Source of the DNA: Acidobacteriota bacterium
GTDB lineage: Bacteria > Acidobacteriota > Terriglobia > Terriglobales > Acidobacteriaceae
DNA: 64,000 nucleotides
Assembly (NCBI GenBank): GCA_021804965.1
Contig: JAJZGG010000004.1
Span: 1-64,000, forward strand
Direction: 5' to 3'
The notes below the pieces were generated by a model that saw only the letters and a program-made list of their open reading frames with translations, did no database searches and was not told the origin of the DNA. The position numbers and the translations under genes were made by a program. This document shows, one piece after another, positions 37,063-48,335 of this stretch. How positions within the stretch are numbered: the first letter of the stretch is position 1; every line of letters begins with the position of its first letter.

Positions 37063-37252
37063 CTCCCCGCCTGCCCGTCTTTATGGGATTTTTATTCCTC
37101 CTGTCGCACACTCGGTCTTGGGATGCTCCCGGTGCCAGGCTGCTTCGGGTGCCCATGCATCCCGCCAGCGCCGGAGTGCCTTCTCCGCAGCACGCATCGG
37201 AGACAAATCCAGGCACACGCGTGGAGTTCGTGCCTTGCCAGGGGGTCTTGCC

Positions 37253-37339
37253 ATGTCGGATCTGTTCGCCGTCTTCGTCTCCGTCCTGTTCTTTGCCCTG
37301 GCCTTTGGCTATCTCCATGCCTGCCGGCGATTGAGGTAA
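37253..37339 (+). CDS. 28-aa single-TM microprotein upstream of kdpF
   Basis: MSDLFAVFVSVLFFALAFGYLHACRRLR*, preceded by a purine-rich CAGGGGG; hydrophobic helix then basic tail; same strand and tightly packed with kdpF. Confidence 0.65.
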   Translation: MSDLFAVFVSVLFFALAFGYLHACRRLR

Positions 37340-37344
37340 ATCCC

Positions 37345-37434
37345 ATGTCCCTGGAAACCGCAGTCGTTCTCGCACTTTCCATCCTCCTGATGGTCTATCT
37401 CGTCTACGCGCTTCTGCGCCCGGAGAAGTTCTGA
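37345..37434 (+). CDS. kdpF: K+-transporting ATPase small subunit KdpF
   Basis: MSLETAVVLALSILLMVYLVYALLRPEKF*, typical KdpF; TGATG overlap with kdpA. Confidence 0.9.
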   Translation: MSLETAVVLALSILLMVYLVYALLRPEKF

Positions 37435-39170
37435 TGTCGGCCAACGGCTGGTTGCAGATTCTGTTGCTCTTTGCCATCCTGCTCCTGCTCACCCGTCCGC
37501 TCGGTCACTATCTGGCGCGGGTCTTCGAGCGGGAATCGACCATTCTCGATCCCGTCTTCTCGCCCGTCGAGCGGCTGCTCTACCGGCTCTGCGGCATCGA
37601 CGCCCAGGCGGAGATGACATGGATCGAATACGGACTGGCACTGCTCGCCTTCAGCCTCGTCTCCATGCTGCTGCTCTACCTGCTGCAGCGCCTCCAGCTC
37701 TGGCTGCCGCTCAATCCCGAGCACCTGCCCGCCGTCCCCGGCCTGCTCGCGCTGAACACCGCCGCATCCTTCACCACCAACACCAACTGGCAGGCCTACA
37801 CGCCGGAGACGACCATGAGCTATCTCACCCAGATGGCCGGTCTCGCCTACCATAACTTCGCCTCGGCCGCTGTCGGGCTGGCTGTCGCCGCTGCCGTCAT
37901 CCGCGGCATCGCCCGCCGCGAGCAGCAGACGCTTGGCAACTTCTGGGTCGATCTCACCCGCGTCACCTTCCGCGTGCTGCTTCCCGGCGCCTTCGTTCTT
38001 GCCCTCATCCTCGTCAGCCAGGGCGTGGTTCAGAATCTCCGCCCCTATGACACCGCGCACCTGGTCCAGCCCACCGCAGCGCAATCCACCCAGCGCATCG
38101 CGCAGGGTCCGGTCGCCTCGCAGGAGGCCATCAAGGAGCTGGGTACCAACGGCGGCGGATTCTTCAACGCCAACAGCGCCCACCCCTTTGAAAATCCCAC
38201 CCCGCTGACCAACTTCCTCGAGATCCTTGCCATCCTCCTGCTGCCTGCCGCGCTCACCGCCACGCTCGGCCGCATCACCGGCTCCCCGCGCCATGGCTGG
38301 GCCGTCTTTGCCGCCATGTCCGTCTTCTTCTTCGCCGGCATCCTCGTTGCCTACTGGGCGGAATCCGCGCCCAATCCCCTCTGGCACTCGGTCAGCCAGC
38401 ATGCTTCCGTCTCGCAGTCCGGCGGCAACATGGAGGGCAAGGAGGTCCGCTTCGGCATCGCCAACTCCTCGCTCTTTGCCGTCGCCACCACAGACACCAG
38501 CTGCGGCGCCGTCAACTCCATGCATGACTCCTTCACCCCGCTCGGCGGCCTTGTCGTCCTCACCAACATGCTGCTCGGCGAAGTCGTCTTCGGCGGCGTC
38601 GGCAGCGGCATCTACGGCATGATCATCTTCGTCGTCCTGGCCGTCTTCATCGCCGGACTCATGGTCGGCCGCACTCCCGAGTATCTGGGCAAAAAGATCG
38701 AGGCCTATGACGTCAAGATGGCCATGCTCTACACGCTCATCTTTCCCCTCATCGTGCTCACCTCTGCCGCCATCTCCCTGCTGCTGCCGCATCTGGGCCT
38801 CTCCAGCCTGAACAACTCCGGACCGCACGGTCTCACCGAGATTCTCTACGCCTACACCTCGGCTGCAGCCAACAACGGCTCCGCCTTTGCCGGACTCAAC
38901 GCCAACACCGACTGGTACAACCTCACGCTGGCCTTCGCCATGCTTGCCGGTCGTTTTCTCATGATCGTTCCCGTCCTTGCCCTGGCCGGCAACCTGGCCT
39001 CCAAGCGCTACACGCCGCCCTCCCAGGGAACCTTCCCGGTCACCACGCCGCTGTTTGCCGTCCTGCTCGTCAGCGTCATTCTCATCGTCGTGGCCCTCAC
39101 CTTTTTCCCTGCACTCAGCCTCGGTCCGGTCCTCGAGCACCTGCTGCTCCACGCCGGCCACAGCTTCTGA
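37434..39170 (+). CDS. kdpA: K+-transporting ATPase subunit A
   Basis: 578 aa; [51 protein letters not shown]. Confidence 0.97.
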   Translation: MSANGWLQILLLFAILLLLTRPLGHYLARVFERESTILDPVFSPVERLLYRLCGIDAQAEMTWIEYGLALLAFSLVSMLLLYLLQRLQLWLPLNPEHLPAVPGLLALNTAASFTTNTNWQAYTPETTMSYLTQMAGLAYHNFASAAVGLAVAAAVIRGIARREQQTLGNFWVDLTRVTFRVLLPGAFVLALILVSQGVVQNLRPYDTAHLVQPTAAQSTQRIAQGPVASQEAIKELGTNGGGFFNANSAHPFENPTPLTNFLEILAILLLPAALTATLGRITGSPRHGWAVFAAMSVFFFAGILVAYWAESAPNPLWHSVSQHASVSQSGGNMEGKEVRFGIANSSLFAVATTDTSCGAVNSMHDSFTPLGGLVVLTNMLLGEVVFGGVGSGIYGMIIFVVLAVFIAGLMVGRTPEYLGKKIEAYDVKMAMLYTLIFPLIVLTSAAISLLLPHLGLSSLNNSGPHGLTEILYAYTSAAANNGSAFAGLNANTDWYNLTLAFAMLAGRFLMIVPVLALAGNLASKRYTPPSQGTFPVTTPLFAVLLVSVILIVVALTFFPALSLGPVLEHLLLHAGHSF

Positions 39171-39184
39171 GGAGATTGCCGCCC

Positions 39185-41248
39185 ATGATGTCCGCCGACA
39201 GCAACCGCAAGCACTCGCCCCGTAAAAAATCCCTCTGGGATCGCCGCATCGTCTCCACCGCCTCCGTCGATGCCCTGCGCAAGCTCGATCCGCGCCTGAT
39301 GGCCCGCAACCCCGTCATGTTCGTCGTGGAAGTCGGTTGCGTGCTCACCACCGTGCTCGTGCTTCGCGACATCCTCGCCCATCGTCCGGCCATTGGCTTC
39401 GATCTCCAGATCACCCTCTGGCTCTGGTTCACCGTCCTCTTCGCCAACTTCGCCGAAGCCATGGCAGAAGGCCGCGGCAAGGCCCAGGCCGATGCGCTGC
39501 GCCGCGCCAAATCCGAAACCATCGCCCATCGCATCGCCGACAACGGCGAGCTTGAGGATGTTCCCAGCACGAAGCTGCGCATGGACGATCTCGTGCTCGT
39601 TATCGCCGGCCAGCTCATCCCCGGCGACGGCGAAGTCATCGAGGGCGTCGCCTCCGTCGATGAGTCGGCCATCACCGGCGAATCGGCTCCCGTCATCCGC
39701 GAGGCCGGCGGCGACCGCTCGGCCGTCACCGGCGGCACGCGTGTGCTCTCCGATCAGCTCCGCATCCGCATCACCTCCAACCCCGGCGAAACCTTCCTCG
39801 ACCGCATGATCGCCCTCGTCGAAGGGGCCGAACGCCAGAAGACCCCCAACGAAATCGCCCTCAACATCCTGCTCGCCGGCCTCACGCTCATCTTTCTGCT
39901 CGCCGTCGTCACCCTCCAGCCCTTTGCCATCTACTCCGGAGCACCGCAAAGCGTCTTCGTGCTCGTCTCGCTGCTGGTCTGCCTCATCCCCACCACCATC
40001 GGCGGCCTGCTTTCGGCCATCGGCATCGCCGGCATGGACCGCCTCGTGCAGCACAACGTCCTGGCCATGTCCGGCCGCGCCGTCGAGGCTGCCGGGGACG
40101 TGAACACCCTGCTGCTCGACAAGACCGGAACCATCACCCTCGGCAACCGCGAAGCCGCCGAATTCCTGCCCGCTCCCGGCATCACCCCCGACCAGCTGGC
40201 CGACGCCGCTCAGCTCTCCTCGCTCGCCGATGAAACCCCTGAAGGCCGCTCCATCGTCGTTCTGGCCAAGGAGCGCCACGGCCTGCGTGGCCGCGAAATG
40301 GCTCCCTCCCACGCCGAGTTCATCCCCTTCAGCGCCGTCACCCGCATGTCCGGCGTCAACCTCGGCAACCGCATCATCCGCAAAGGCTCCGCAGACGCCA
40401 TCGCACGCCACCTCACCGAGGCCGGCGGCCAGATGCCCGACGGCGTCCGGCAGATCGTCGAAACCATCGCCCGCTCCGGTGGAACCCCGCTCGTCGTCGC
40501 GGAAAATGACACCGCACTCGGCGTCATCCACCTCAAGGACATCGTCAAGGGCGGCATGAAGGAGCGCTTCGCCCAGCTGCGCAGCATGGGCATCCGCACC
40601 GTCATGATCACCGGCGACAACCCCCTCACCGCCGCCGCCATCGCCCGCGAGGCCGGCGTGGACGACTTCCTCGCCGAGGCCAAGCCCAAGGACAAGATGG
40701 ACCTCATCCGCCGCGAGCAGCAGGGCGGCAAACTCGTCGCCATGACCGGCGATGGCACCAACGACGCTCCCGCTCTGGCTCAGGCCGACGTCGGCGTTGC
40801 CATGAACACCGGCACCCAGGCCGCCAAGGAAGCCGGCAACATGGTCGATCTCGACTCCAACCCCACCAAGCTCATCGAAATCGTCGAAATCGGCAAGCAG
40901 CTCCTCATGACCCGCGGCGCGCTCACCACCTTTTCCATCGCCAATGACGTTGCCAAATACTTCGCCATTCTGCCCGCCATGTTTGCCGTCGCCTTCCCGG
41001 TCATGAACGCGCTCAACATCATGCGCCTTCACTCGCCGCAGTCGGCCATCCTCTCCGCCGTCATCTTCAACGCGCTCATCATCGTCTTCCTCATCCCGCT
41101 GGCGCTCAAGGGCGTCCGCTACCGTGCCATGAGCGCCGAGGCTCTGCTGCGGCGCAACCTGCTCCTCTACGGATTCGGCGGACTCATTGCACCCTTCATC
41201 GGCATCAAGATCATCGACCTGCTGATCACGGCACTGCATCTGGCTTAA
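39185..41248 (+). CDS. kdpB: K+-transporting ATPase subunit B
   Basis: [77 protein letters not shown]. Confidence 0.97.
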   Translation: MMSADSNRKHSPRKKSLWDRRIVSTASVDALRKLDPRLMARNPVMFVVEVGCVLTTVLVLRDILAHRPAIGFDLQITLWLWFTVLFANFAEAMAEGRGKAQADALRRAKSETIAHRIADNGELEDVPSTKLRMDDLVLVIAGQLIPGDGEVIEGVASVDESAITGESAPVIREAGGDRSAVTGGTRVLSDQLRIRITSNPGETFLDRMIALVEGAERQKTPNEIALNILLAGLTLIFLLAVVTLQPFAIYSGAPQSVFVLVSLLVCLIPTTIGGLLSAIGIAGMDRLVQHNVLAMSGRAVEAAGDVNTLLLDKTGTITLGNREAAEFLPAPGITPDQLADAAQLSSLADETPEGRSIVVLAKERHGLRGREMAPSHAEFIPFSAVTRMSGVNLGNRIIRKGSADAIARHLTEAGGQMPDGVRQIVETIARSGGTPLVVAENDTALGVIHLKDIVKGGMKERFAQLRSMGIRTVMITGDNPLTAAAIAREAGVDDFLAEAKPKDKMDLIRREQQGGKLVAMTGDGTNDAPALAQADVGVAMNTGTQAAKEAGNMVDLDSNPTKLIEIVEIGKQLLMTRGALTTFSIANDVAKYFAILPAMFAVAFPVMNALNIMRLHSPQSAILSAVIFNALIIVFLIPLALKGVRYRAMSAEALLRRNLLLYGFGGLIAPFIGIKIIDLLITALHLA

Positions 41249-41280
41249 CCCGGCACCAGCCCACATCGGAGACATCCATC

Positions 41281-41865
41281 ATGGGAAAACAGCTCGCCAT
41301 CGCACTCCGCTTCACCCTCCTCACCACGCTGCTGCTCGGCCTCGGCTATCCGCTGCTGGTCACCGTCCTGGCCCAGACCTTCTGGAAGCAGCAGGCCAAC
41401 GGCGAACTGCTCCTGCAGCACGGAACCCTCGTCGGCTCCCGCTGGATCGGCCAGCCCTTTCACGGCGCAGCCTACTTCCACAGCCGCCCCTCGGCTGCCG
41501 GCAGCGGCTATGACGCCACCTCCTCCGGCGGCTCCAACTGGTCGCCCTCCAGCGCCCGGCTCGCCGACCGCGTGCAGGCCTCCGTCGCCGCCGAGCAGGC
41601 GGAAACCTCCACCGCTCCCGTGCCCGTCGATCTGGTCACCGCCTCCGGCTCCGGCCTCGATCCGGACATCACGCCCGCAGCCGCCGACTTCCAGGCGGCC
41701 CGTGTGGCCCGTGCCCGCCATGCCACCCTGTCGCAGGTGCAGCAGCTCATCGACCGCAACACCGACCAGCGCCAGTTCGGTCTGCTGGGCGAGCCGCGCG
41801 TCCACGTCCTGGCCCTCAACCTCGACCTTGACCGCCAGTTTCCGCTGCCCCAGCCGCGCCCATAA
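41281..41865 (+). CDS. kdpC: K+-transporting ATPase subunit C
   Basis: LGLGYPLLVTVLAQTFWKQQANG..GSRWIGQPF..YFHSRPSAAGSGYDATSSGGSNWSPSSARLADRV. Confidence 0.96.
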   Translation: MGKQLAIALRFTLLTTLLLGLGYPLLVTVLAQTFWKQQANGELLLQHGTLVGSRWIGQPFHGAAYFHSRPSAAGSGYDATSSGGSNWSPSSARLADRVQASVAAEQAETSTAPVPVDLVTASGSGLDPDITPAAADFQAARVARARHATLSQVQQLIDRNTDQRQFGLLGEPRVHVLALNLDLDRQFPLPQPRP

Positions 41866-41925
41866 CGGCCACTGCCGCGCCGTCACCCCCGGCTGCAACT
41901 GCTCCACCCTAGGGCCTGCTCCCTC

Positions 41926-41954
41926 GCGCACGTCATCACGACGTGCGCAATTTT
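41926..41954 (+). terminator. hairpin downstream of kdpC
   Basis: GCGCACGTC-ATCAC-GACGTGCGC then AATTTT. Confidence 0.6.
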
Positions 41955-42214
41955 CTGCATCGTCTGCCCCGGATTCCGACTCTAATAGCCACAGACCCGC
42001 GTCCGTACCCCTGCATGCGCTGCATTGGGCTCAAGCTGACCCGCCAGAAGGTCCGCCATCCCCACCCAGAGCAGGCAGAGCCGCAAGCGGGCAACGCAGC
42101 CTCGGCTTCCAGCCCGGCAGCGCAACCGCCACGCAATGCGGGCATGTAGCAACCTGTAAGATAAAGGCACCGCAGACCTCCGTCGCACGCATTCATTCGG
42201 GAGCGCCCTGAAAC

Positions 42215-45200
42215 ATGTGGATTGTCCGGCTTGCATTACGGCGACCCTATACGTTCGTCGTCTTTTCGCTGATGCTTCTCATCCTCGGCGTCGTCAGCAT
42301 CCTGACGATGCCCACGGACATCTTTCCTGACATCAACGTTCCCGTCGTCAGCGTCGTCTGGCAGTTCACCGGCCTGTCCGCCGATCAGATGGCCACCCGC
42401 ATCGTCTACAACAACGAGCGCGGCATCACCACCACCGTCAACGACATCGACCACATTGAGTCGCAGTCGCTCAACGGCATCGCCGTCATCAAGATCTTCT
42501 TTCATCCCCATGTGAACATCGGCGCCGCCGTCGCCGAGGTCACCGCCATCTGCGAGACCCAGCTGCGCTCGCTGCCGCCCGGCACCGTCCCGCCCTTCAT
42601 CATCCAGTACAACGCCTCCACCGTGCCCGTCCTCCAGCTTGGACTTAGCGGCCAGGGGCTCACCGAGCAGCAGCTCTTCGATCTTGGCACCAACTTCATC
42701 CGCACCCAGCTGGCCACAGTCGAAGGCGCGTCCATCCCTTATCCCTACGGCGGCAAACAGCGCCAGATTCAGGTCGATCTCGACACCCACGCCATGCAGG
42801 CCCGCGGCATCTCCCCGGCCGATGTCGTCAATGCCGTCAGCGCCCAGAACATCATCGCCCCGGCCGGCACCATCAAGATTCACAAGCTCGAATACGCCGT
42901 CGAATCCAACGCCGCCCCGCTCACCATCCAGGAGCTCAACGACCTTCCCATCAAGTCCATCAACGGCACCGTCGTCTACATGCATGACGTGGCCCACGTC
43001 CGCGACGGCTTCCCGCCCCAGACCAACATCGTCCGCGTCGACGGCCAGCGCGCCTCGCTGATGCTCATCATGAAGACCGGCTCCTCGTCCACGCTCAAGA
43101 TCATCCAGAGCGTCATGGACAAGCTGCCGCTCATCCACTCCGAGCTGCCCCGCCAGCTCCGCATCACCCCGCTCTCCGACCAGTCCATCTTCGTCCGCTC
43201 GGCCATCAGCGGGGTCGTCCGTGAGGCCATCATCGCCGCCTGCCTCACGGCCGTCATGATCCTGGTATTTCTCGGCAGCTGGCGCTCCACGCTCATCATC
43301 GCCGTCTCCATTCCGCTGTCCATCCTCACCTCGCTCATCGTCCTCTCGGCCCTCGGCGAGACCATCAACATCATGACCCTCGGCGGACTCGCGCTCGCCG
43401 TCGGCATCCTCGTCGATGACGCCACCGTCGAGATTGAAAACATCAACCGCAATCTCGAGGAGGGCAAGGAGATCGAGCAGGCCATCCTTGACGGCGCCGC
43501 GCAGATCGCCGTCCCCGCCTTCGTCTCCACGCTCTCCATCTGCATCGTCTTCGTGCCGATGTTCTTCCTCTCCGGCGTCTCCCGCTATCTCTTCGTCCCG
43601 CTGGCCGAATCCGTCGTCTTCGCCATGCTGGCCAGCTATCTGCTCTCGCGCACCATCGTGCCCACCATGGCCAAGTACCTGCTGCGCGAGCACGATGACG
43701 CGGCCATTGCGCGCCGCCAGACCAGCCGCAATCCCTTCCTCGTCTTTCAGCGCCTCTTTGAGTCCCTCTTCGAGCGTCTTCGCCTCGGCTATCTCAGCCT
43801 GCTCACCTTCTGCGTCGATCACGCACGCGCATTTATCGCCTGCTTCCTGCTCCTCTGTCTGGCCTCGCTTGCGCTCATCCCCTGGCTCGGTCAGGACTTC
43901 TTCCCCGACAGCGATGCCGGCGCCATCAAGATCCACGTCCGCGCCCACACCAGCCTCCGCATCGAGGAAACCGCCGCGCTCTGCGACCAGATCGACCAGG
44001 CCATCCGCCGCGTCATTCCCGCCGACGAGGTCAGCACCATCATCGACAACATCGGCCTGCCCTACTCCAGCTATGCGCTCACCTACTCCACCTCCAATCC
44101 GGTGGGCACCGCCGACGCCGACATCTACGTCCAGCTCAAGCCGCACCACCACTCCTCACGCCACTACACCGATCTGCTGCGCGAGAAACTCCACACCCAG
44201 TTCCCCGGCGTCATGTTTTACGCCCTGCCCACCGACATCGTCACCCAGATCCTCAACTTCGGTCTCGGCGCTCCCATTGACGTGCAGGTCATCGGCCACA
44301 ATCTTGAAGCCAACCGCGCCTTTGCCGACAAGCTGCTCAGCCAGATCGCCTACGTCCCCGGCACCGTCGATGCCCGCATCCAGCAGCCCTTCAACGCCCC
44401 CGAGCTCACCGTCAACGTCGATCGCACCCGCGCCGCGCTCGTCGGACTCAAGGAGCGCGACGTCATCGGCAGCGTCCTCGTCTCGCTCAGCGGCAGCTTC
44501 CAGACCACCCCCAACTTCTACCTCGATCCGCGCAACGGCGTCTCCTACAACATCGCCGTCCAGTCCCCGCAGTACGACCTGGAAACCATCCCCGAGCTGC
44601 AGAGCATTCCCATCACCGTCGCCCAGGGCACCGCGCCCACGCTCGACACTCCCGCACCGTCGCCGGCCGGCGCTCCCGGCATCACCGGCTCCACTCCCGG
44701 CGCGGCCACCACGGCTGCACCCGGCAGCCTTGCATCCACCCAGATCCTCGGCAACCTGGCCTCCATCGACCCCGGCGTCGAGATGGGCACCGAAAGCCAT
44801 TACGACGTCCAGCCCGTCCTCGACATCTTCACCAACGTCGAAGGCACCGACCTCGGCAGCGTCACCCGCCGCATCCAGCAGATCGTCGCCCAGGACCAGA
44901 AGCTCGCTCCGCGCGGCACCCAGGTCGTCCTTCGCGGCCAGAGTGAGACCATGCAGCAGTCCTACGTCGGCCTGCTCTCCGGCCTGGCCTTCTCCATCCT
45001 GCTGGTCTACCTGCTCATCGTCGTCAACTTCCAGTCCTGGCTCGATCCGTTCCTCATCATCAGCGCTCTTCCGGCCGCCATTGCCGGCATCGTCTGGTTC
45101 CTGTTCCTCACCCACACCCATCTCAGCGTCCCGGCCCTCACTGGAACCATCATGTGCATGGGCGTGGCCACGGCCAACTCCATCCTCGTCGTCAGCTTTG

Positions 45201-45526
45201 CCCGCGAACAGCTCACCGCACTGGTCGGCGATGCCCGGCAGGCCGCGCTCAACGCCGGCTTCGTCCGCTTTCGCCCGGTCCTCATGACCGCCCTGGCCAT
45301 GATCATCGGCATGGTTCCCATGGCGCTCGGCCTGGGCGATGGCGGCGAGCAGAATGCCCCCCTCGGTCGCGCCGTCATCGGCGGACTTCTGCTGGCCACC
45401 GTGGCCACGCTGCTCTTTGTCCCCACCTTTTTTGCCGCCCTCCACGGCTGGCTGGAACGCCGCAAACTGCGCACCAGCTCCCCCGGGCAGGGCATCGACT
45501 ACGAAGAATTTCCGGAGTCCCTATGA
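42215..45526 (+). CDS. RND efflux transporter permease
   Basis: 1103 aa; AcrB-family; LAVGILVDDATVEIENINRN proton-relay helix; 12-TM pattern. Confidence 0.93.
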   Translation: MWIVRLALRRPYTFVVFSLMLLILGVVSILTMPTDIFPDINVPVVSVVWQFTGLSADQMATRIVYNNERGITTTVNDIDHIESQSLNGIAVIKIFFHPHVNIGAAVAEVTAICETQLRSLPPGTVPPFIIQYNASTVPVLQLGLSGQGLTEQQLFDLGTNFIRTQLATVEGASIPYPYGGKQRQIQVDLDTHAMQARGISPADVVNAVSAQNIIAPAGTIKIHKLEYAVESNAAPLTIQELNDLPIKSINGTVVYMHDVAHVRDGFPPQTNIVRVDGQRASLMLIMKTGSSSTLKIIQSVMDKLPLIHSELPRQLRITPLSDQSIFVRSAISGVVREAIIAACLTAVMILVFLGSWRSTLIIAVSIPLSILTSLIVLSALGETINIMTLGGLALAVGILVDDATVEIENINRNLEEGKEIEQAILDGAAQIAVPAFVSTLSICIVFVPMFFLSGVSRYLFVPLAESVVFAMLASYLLSRTIVPTMAKYLLREHDDAAIARRQTSRNPFLVFQRLFESLFERLRLGYLSLLTFCVDHARAFIACFLLLCLASLALIPWLGQDFFPDSDAGAIKIHVRAHTSLRIEETAALCDQIDQAIRRVIPADEVSTIIDNIGLPYSSYALTYSTSNPVGTADADIYVQLKPHHHSSRHYTDLLREKLHTQFPGVMFYALPTDIVTQILNFGLGAPIDVQVIGHNLEANRAFADKLLSQIAYVPGTVDARIQQPFNAPELTVNVDRTRAALVGLKERDVIGSVLVSLSGSFQTTPNFYLDPRNGVSYNIAVQSPQYDLETIPELQSIPITVAQGTAPTLDTPAPSPAGAPGITGSTPGAATTAAPGSLASTQILGNLASIDPGVEMGTESHYDVQPVLDIFTNVEGTDLGSVTRRIQQIVAQDQKLAPRGTQVVLRGQSETMQQSYVGLLSGLAFSILLVYLLIVVNFQSWLDPFLIISALPAAIAGIVWFLFLTHTHLSVPALTGTIMCMGVATANSILVVSFAREQLTALVGDARQAALNAGFVRFRPVLMTALAMIIGMVPMALGLGDGGEQNAPLGRAVIGGLLLATVATLLFVPTFFAALHGWLERRKLRTSSPGQGIDYEEFPESL

Positions 45527-46743
45527 GCCATACTCCTTCGTCTGCCAACCCTCCGGCCCACGGCCACACCGATCAGGCACCTGAGCGCCGGCCCATCTCT
45601 TCAGCCCAGGCCATCGCCGGGCTGCTCGGCATCGTCCTGCTGCTGGCCGTCCTCGCCGTCGTCGGCATCCTGCCCCGCATCCATGCCCAGGCAGCGCTCG
45701 CCCGCCGCACCGCGGATCTCGCCCGACCTGCCGTCATCGTCGCGCCGCCGGTTCCCGGCAAGCCGCTGGTCGATCTCGTCCTCCCCGGCAACGTCACCGC
45801 ATACACCGATTCGCCCATCTACTCCCGCACACCCGGCTACCTCACCCACTGGTACTACGACATTGGTGCCCGCGTGAAAAAAGGCGCACTGCTGGCCCGC
45901 ATCGCCACCCCCGAGGTCGATCAGCAGCTGGTCCAGGCCGAAGCCGATCTGAAGACCGCCGAAGCCAACGCCAGCAACGCCAAAATCCAGAGCGACCGCT
46001 ACAACAGCCTCATCGCCACCCACGCCGTCTCCCAGCAGAACACCGACATCCTCGCCTACCAGGCCCAGTCCACCGCGGCCCAGGTTGCCTCCGCCCGCGC
46101 CAACGTCCAGCGCCTGCGCGAGCTCACCTCCTTTGAAAGCATCTACGCCCCCTTTGACGGCGTCGTCACCGCACGCAACGTGGACATCGGCCAGCTCATC
46201 AACGTCGGCGCCGGCAACGAGCTCTTCCACATGCAGGCCATCCACACCCTGCGCGTCTACTCCAGCGTTCCCCAGGTCTACTCCGACTCCGTCCACCTCG
46301 GCGAGTCCGTCGATCTCACCTTCCCCGAGCATCCCGGCAAAACCTTCACCGGCCGCGTCGTCCGCACCGCCAGCGCCATTGATCCGGCCACCCGCACCCT
46401 GCTCGTCGAGGTCGATGTCGCCAATCCCTCCGGCGAGCTGCTGGCCGGAACCCTCGCCCAGGCTCACTTCAAGGTCGCTCCCGTCGGCAACGTCTTCGTC
46501 CTGCCCGTCTCGGCCCTCATCTTCCGCAGCGCCGGCCTGCAGGTCGGCGTCGTCCGCAACGGCGTCGCCCACCTCGTCCGCGTCACCATCGGCCAGGACG
46601 ATGGCCGCACCGTGCAGGTGAACACCGGCATCACCGCCGCCGACCGCGTCATCCAGGACCCGCCCGACTCGCTCGTCGATGGCGAGCCGGTCCGCGTCCT
46701 CACTCCGGACGAAGTCGCCGCCGCAGCCCGGGGAGGCATCTGA
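45523..46743 (+). CDS. RND periplasmic adaptor subunit
   Basis: ATGA overlap with the permease; GYLTHWYYDIGARVKKGALLARIATPEVDQQLVQAEADLKTAEANA; FDGVVTARNVDIGQLIN. Confidence 0.92.
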   Translation: MSHTPSSANPPAHGHTDQAPERRPISSAQAIAGLLGIVLLLAVLAVVGILPRIHAQAALARRTADLARPAVIVAPPVPGKPLVDLVLPGNVTAYTDSPIYSRTPGYLTHWYYDIGARVKKGALLARIATPEVDQQLVQAEADLKTAEANASNAKIQSDRYNSLIATHAVSQQNTDILAYQAQSTAAQVASARANVQRLRELTSFESIYAPFDGVVTARNVDIGQLINVGAGNELFHMQAIHTLRVYSSVPQVYSDSVHLGESVDLTFPEHPGKTFTGRVVRTASAIDPATRTLLVEVDVANPSGELLAGTLAQAHFKVAPVGNVFVLPVSALIFRSAGLQVGVVRNGVAHLVRVTIGQDDGRTVQVNTGITAADRVIQDPPDSLVDGEPVRVLTPDEVAAAARGGI

Positions 46744-48227
46744 TGCGTCCTGCCGCAGCCCTGCGTCTTGCGCTCGTCCCCGCGCTGTCGGCGGCCCTGC
46801 TGCTGGCCGGCTGCCATCCCGTCGGGCCGGACTATCAGCGCCCTGCCTACACGCCCGCACCGCTCTACAAGGAGACCGGCGCCGCCACCGTGCTCGCGCC
46901 GCCGCCAGCCCCGCAGGGTGGCTCCTGGACCGCCGCCCATCCCTCCGACGGCATGCTGCGCGGCCAGTGGTGGCAGGTCTTCGGTGATCCCCAGCTCAAC
47001 CAGCTCGAGCAGCGTGTGGCCACCAGCAACTTTGCCGCGCGTCAGGCCATGGACATCTATCAGGCCGCACGCCAGCAGGTCCGCGTCGCCCAGTCCGCCT
47101 TTTCGCCCACGCTTTCCGCCGGACCCTCCTTCACCCACAACCAGCTTTCGCAGCATCGCCCCTTCTTCAACGGCTCCGGCGGCTCCAGCTCCTTCAATGA
47201 CCTCCAGCTCGTCGGCCAGGCCGGCTGGGAGCCCGACTTCTGGGGGCAGATCCGCCGCAGCGTGGAAGCCGCCCGCGCCCAGGCCCAGGCCACAGCCGCC
47301 CAGCAGGCCGGCGTCGTGCTCAGCCTCCAGGCGCAGCTTGCCGCCTCCTACCTCCAGATGCGTGGCCTCGACCTCGAAGCCAGTCTCCTGCAGATGGATG
47401 TCCAGGAGCTCACACGCCAGCTCGCCCTCACCCAGCAGCGCCTCGACCAGGGCCTCGACACCGCCGCCGACGTCGCCCTCGCCCAGACGCAGCTGGAAAG
47501 CACGCGCGCCCAGCTCATTGACGTCGGCGTCGTCCGCGCCCAGATGGAGCACATCGTCGGCACCATCGCCGTCTACCCGCTCTCCAGCTTCCATCTGCCG
47601 CCGGCCCCGCTCGATCTCCGCCTGCCGGCCATCCCTCTCGGCGTTCCCTCGCAGCTGCTCCAGCGCCGGCCGGACATTGCCGTCGCCGAGCGTCAGGCCG
47701 CTGCCGCCAACGCCCAGATCGGCATCGCCATCAGCGCCTTCTATCCCACCGTCACCCTCGGTGGCACCGGCGGCTTTGAAAGCACCCACGGCGGCACCTG
47801 GCTGCAGGGCCCCAGCTCGCTCTGGACCCTCGGAGCCTCCGCCGCCGAGCTGCTCGTCGATGGCGGCAGGCGCCACGCCTACACCGCACAGGCACGCGAC
47901 AACTTCCAGGCCGCCGCCGACAACTACAAAAACACCATCTTCCTCGCCTTCAACGAGGTCGAGGACGACCTGTCCAACCTTCGCATCCTCGAGCAGGAGG
48001 ACGTCGCACAGCGCGCCGCCGTGGCCAGCGCCCAGACCGCACTCCAGATCACCCGTCAGCAGTACCAGGGCGGCGTCGTCAACGAGCTCCAGGTGCTGAT
48101 CGCGGAAAACGCCCTCATCCAGAACCAGCGCGCCCTGGCCACCCTCCAAACCGCCGAATTCACCAGCAGCGTCCAGCTCATCGCCGCCCTCGGCGGCGGC
48201 TGGGACACCACCCAGCTCCCGCACTAG
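46743..48227 (+). CDS. outer-membrane efflux channel (NodT-type OMF lipoprotein)
   Basis: Lipobox LLLAGCHPVGPDYQRP; SFTHNQL.., RRPDIAVAERQAAAANAQIGIAISAFYPTVTLGGTGGF. Confidence 0.93.
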   Translation: MRPAAALRLALVPALSAALLLAGCHPVGPDYQRPAYTPAPLYKETGAATVLAPPPAPQGGSWTAAHPSDGMLRGQWWQVFGDPQLNQLEQRVATSNFAARQAMDIYQAARQQVRVAQSAFSPTLSAGPSFTHNQLSQHRPFFNGSGGSSSFNDLQLVGQAGWEPDFWGQIRRSVEAARAQAQATAAQQAGVVLSLQAQLAASYLQMRGLDLEASLLQMDVQELTRQLALTQQRLDQGLDTAADVALAQTQLESTRAQLIDVGVVRAQMEHIVGTIAVYPLSSFHLPPAPLDLRLPAIPLGVPSQLLQRRPDIAVAERQAAAANAQIGIAISAFYPTVTLGGTGGFESTHGGTWLQGPSSLWTLGASAAELLVDGGRRHAYTAQARDNFQAAADNYKNTIFLAFNEVEDDLSNLRILEQEDVAQRAAVASAQTALQITRQQYQGGVVNELQVLIAENALIQNQRALATLQTAEFTSSVQLIAALGGGWDTTQLPH

Positions 48228-48281
48228 CGCCTGATTTCCGCTGCGCGCATATTTTTTCCCGCCCCTCCACCTTTCGATGGA

Positions 48282-48311
48282 ATACCCATGGGGGGCATGG
48301 GCATGTATACT
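48282..48311 (+). promoter_or_regulatory. candidate CsoR operator/promoter of the copper operon
   Basis: ATACCC-ATGGGGGGCAT-GGGCATGTAT G-tract pseudo-palindrome overlapping a TATACT -10-like hexamer (48306-48311). Confidence 0.4.
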
Positions 48312-48335
48312 CGAGGCAGACAGGAGGAACACCCC

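Noticed and set aside
37063-37252. c-di-AMP (ydaO) riboswitch upstream of kdp
   Set aside because: Could not match the ydaO conserved core by eye; kept only as a low-interest leader observation.
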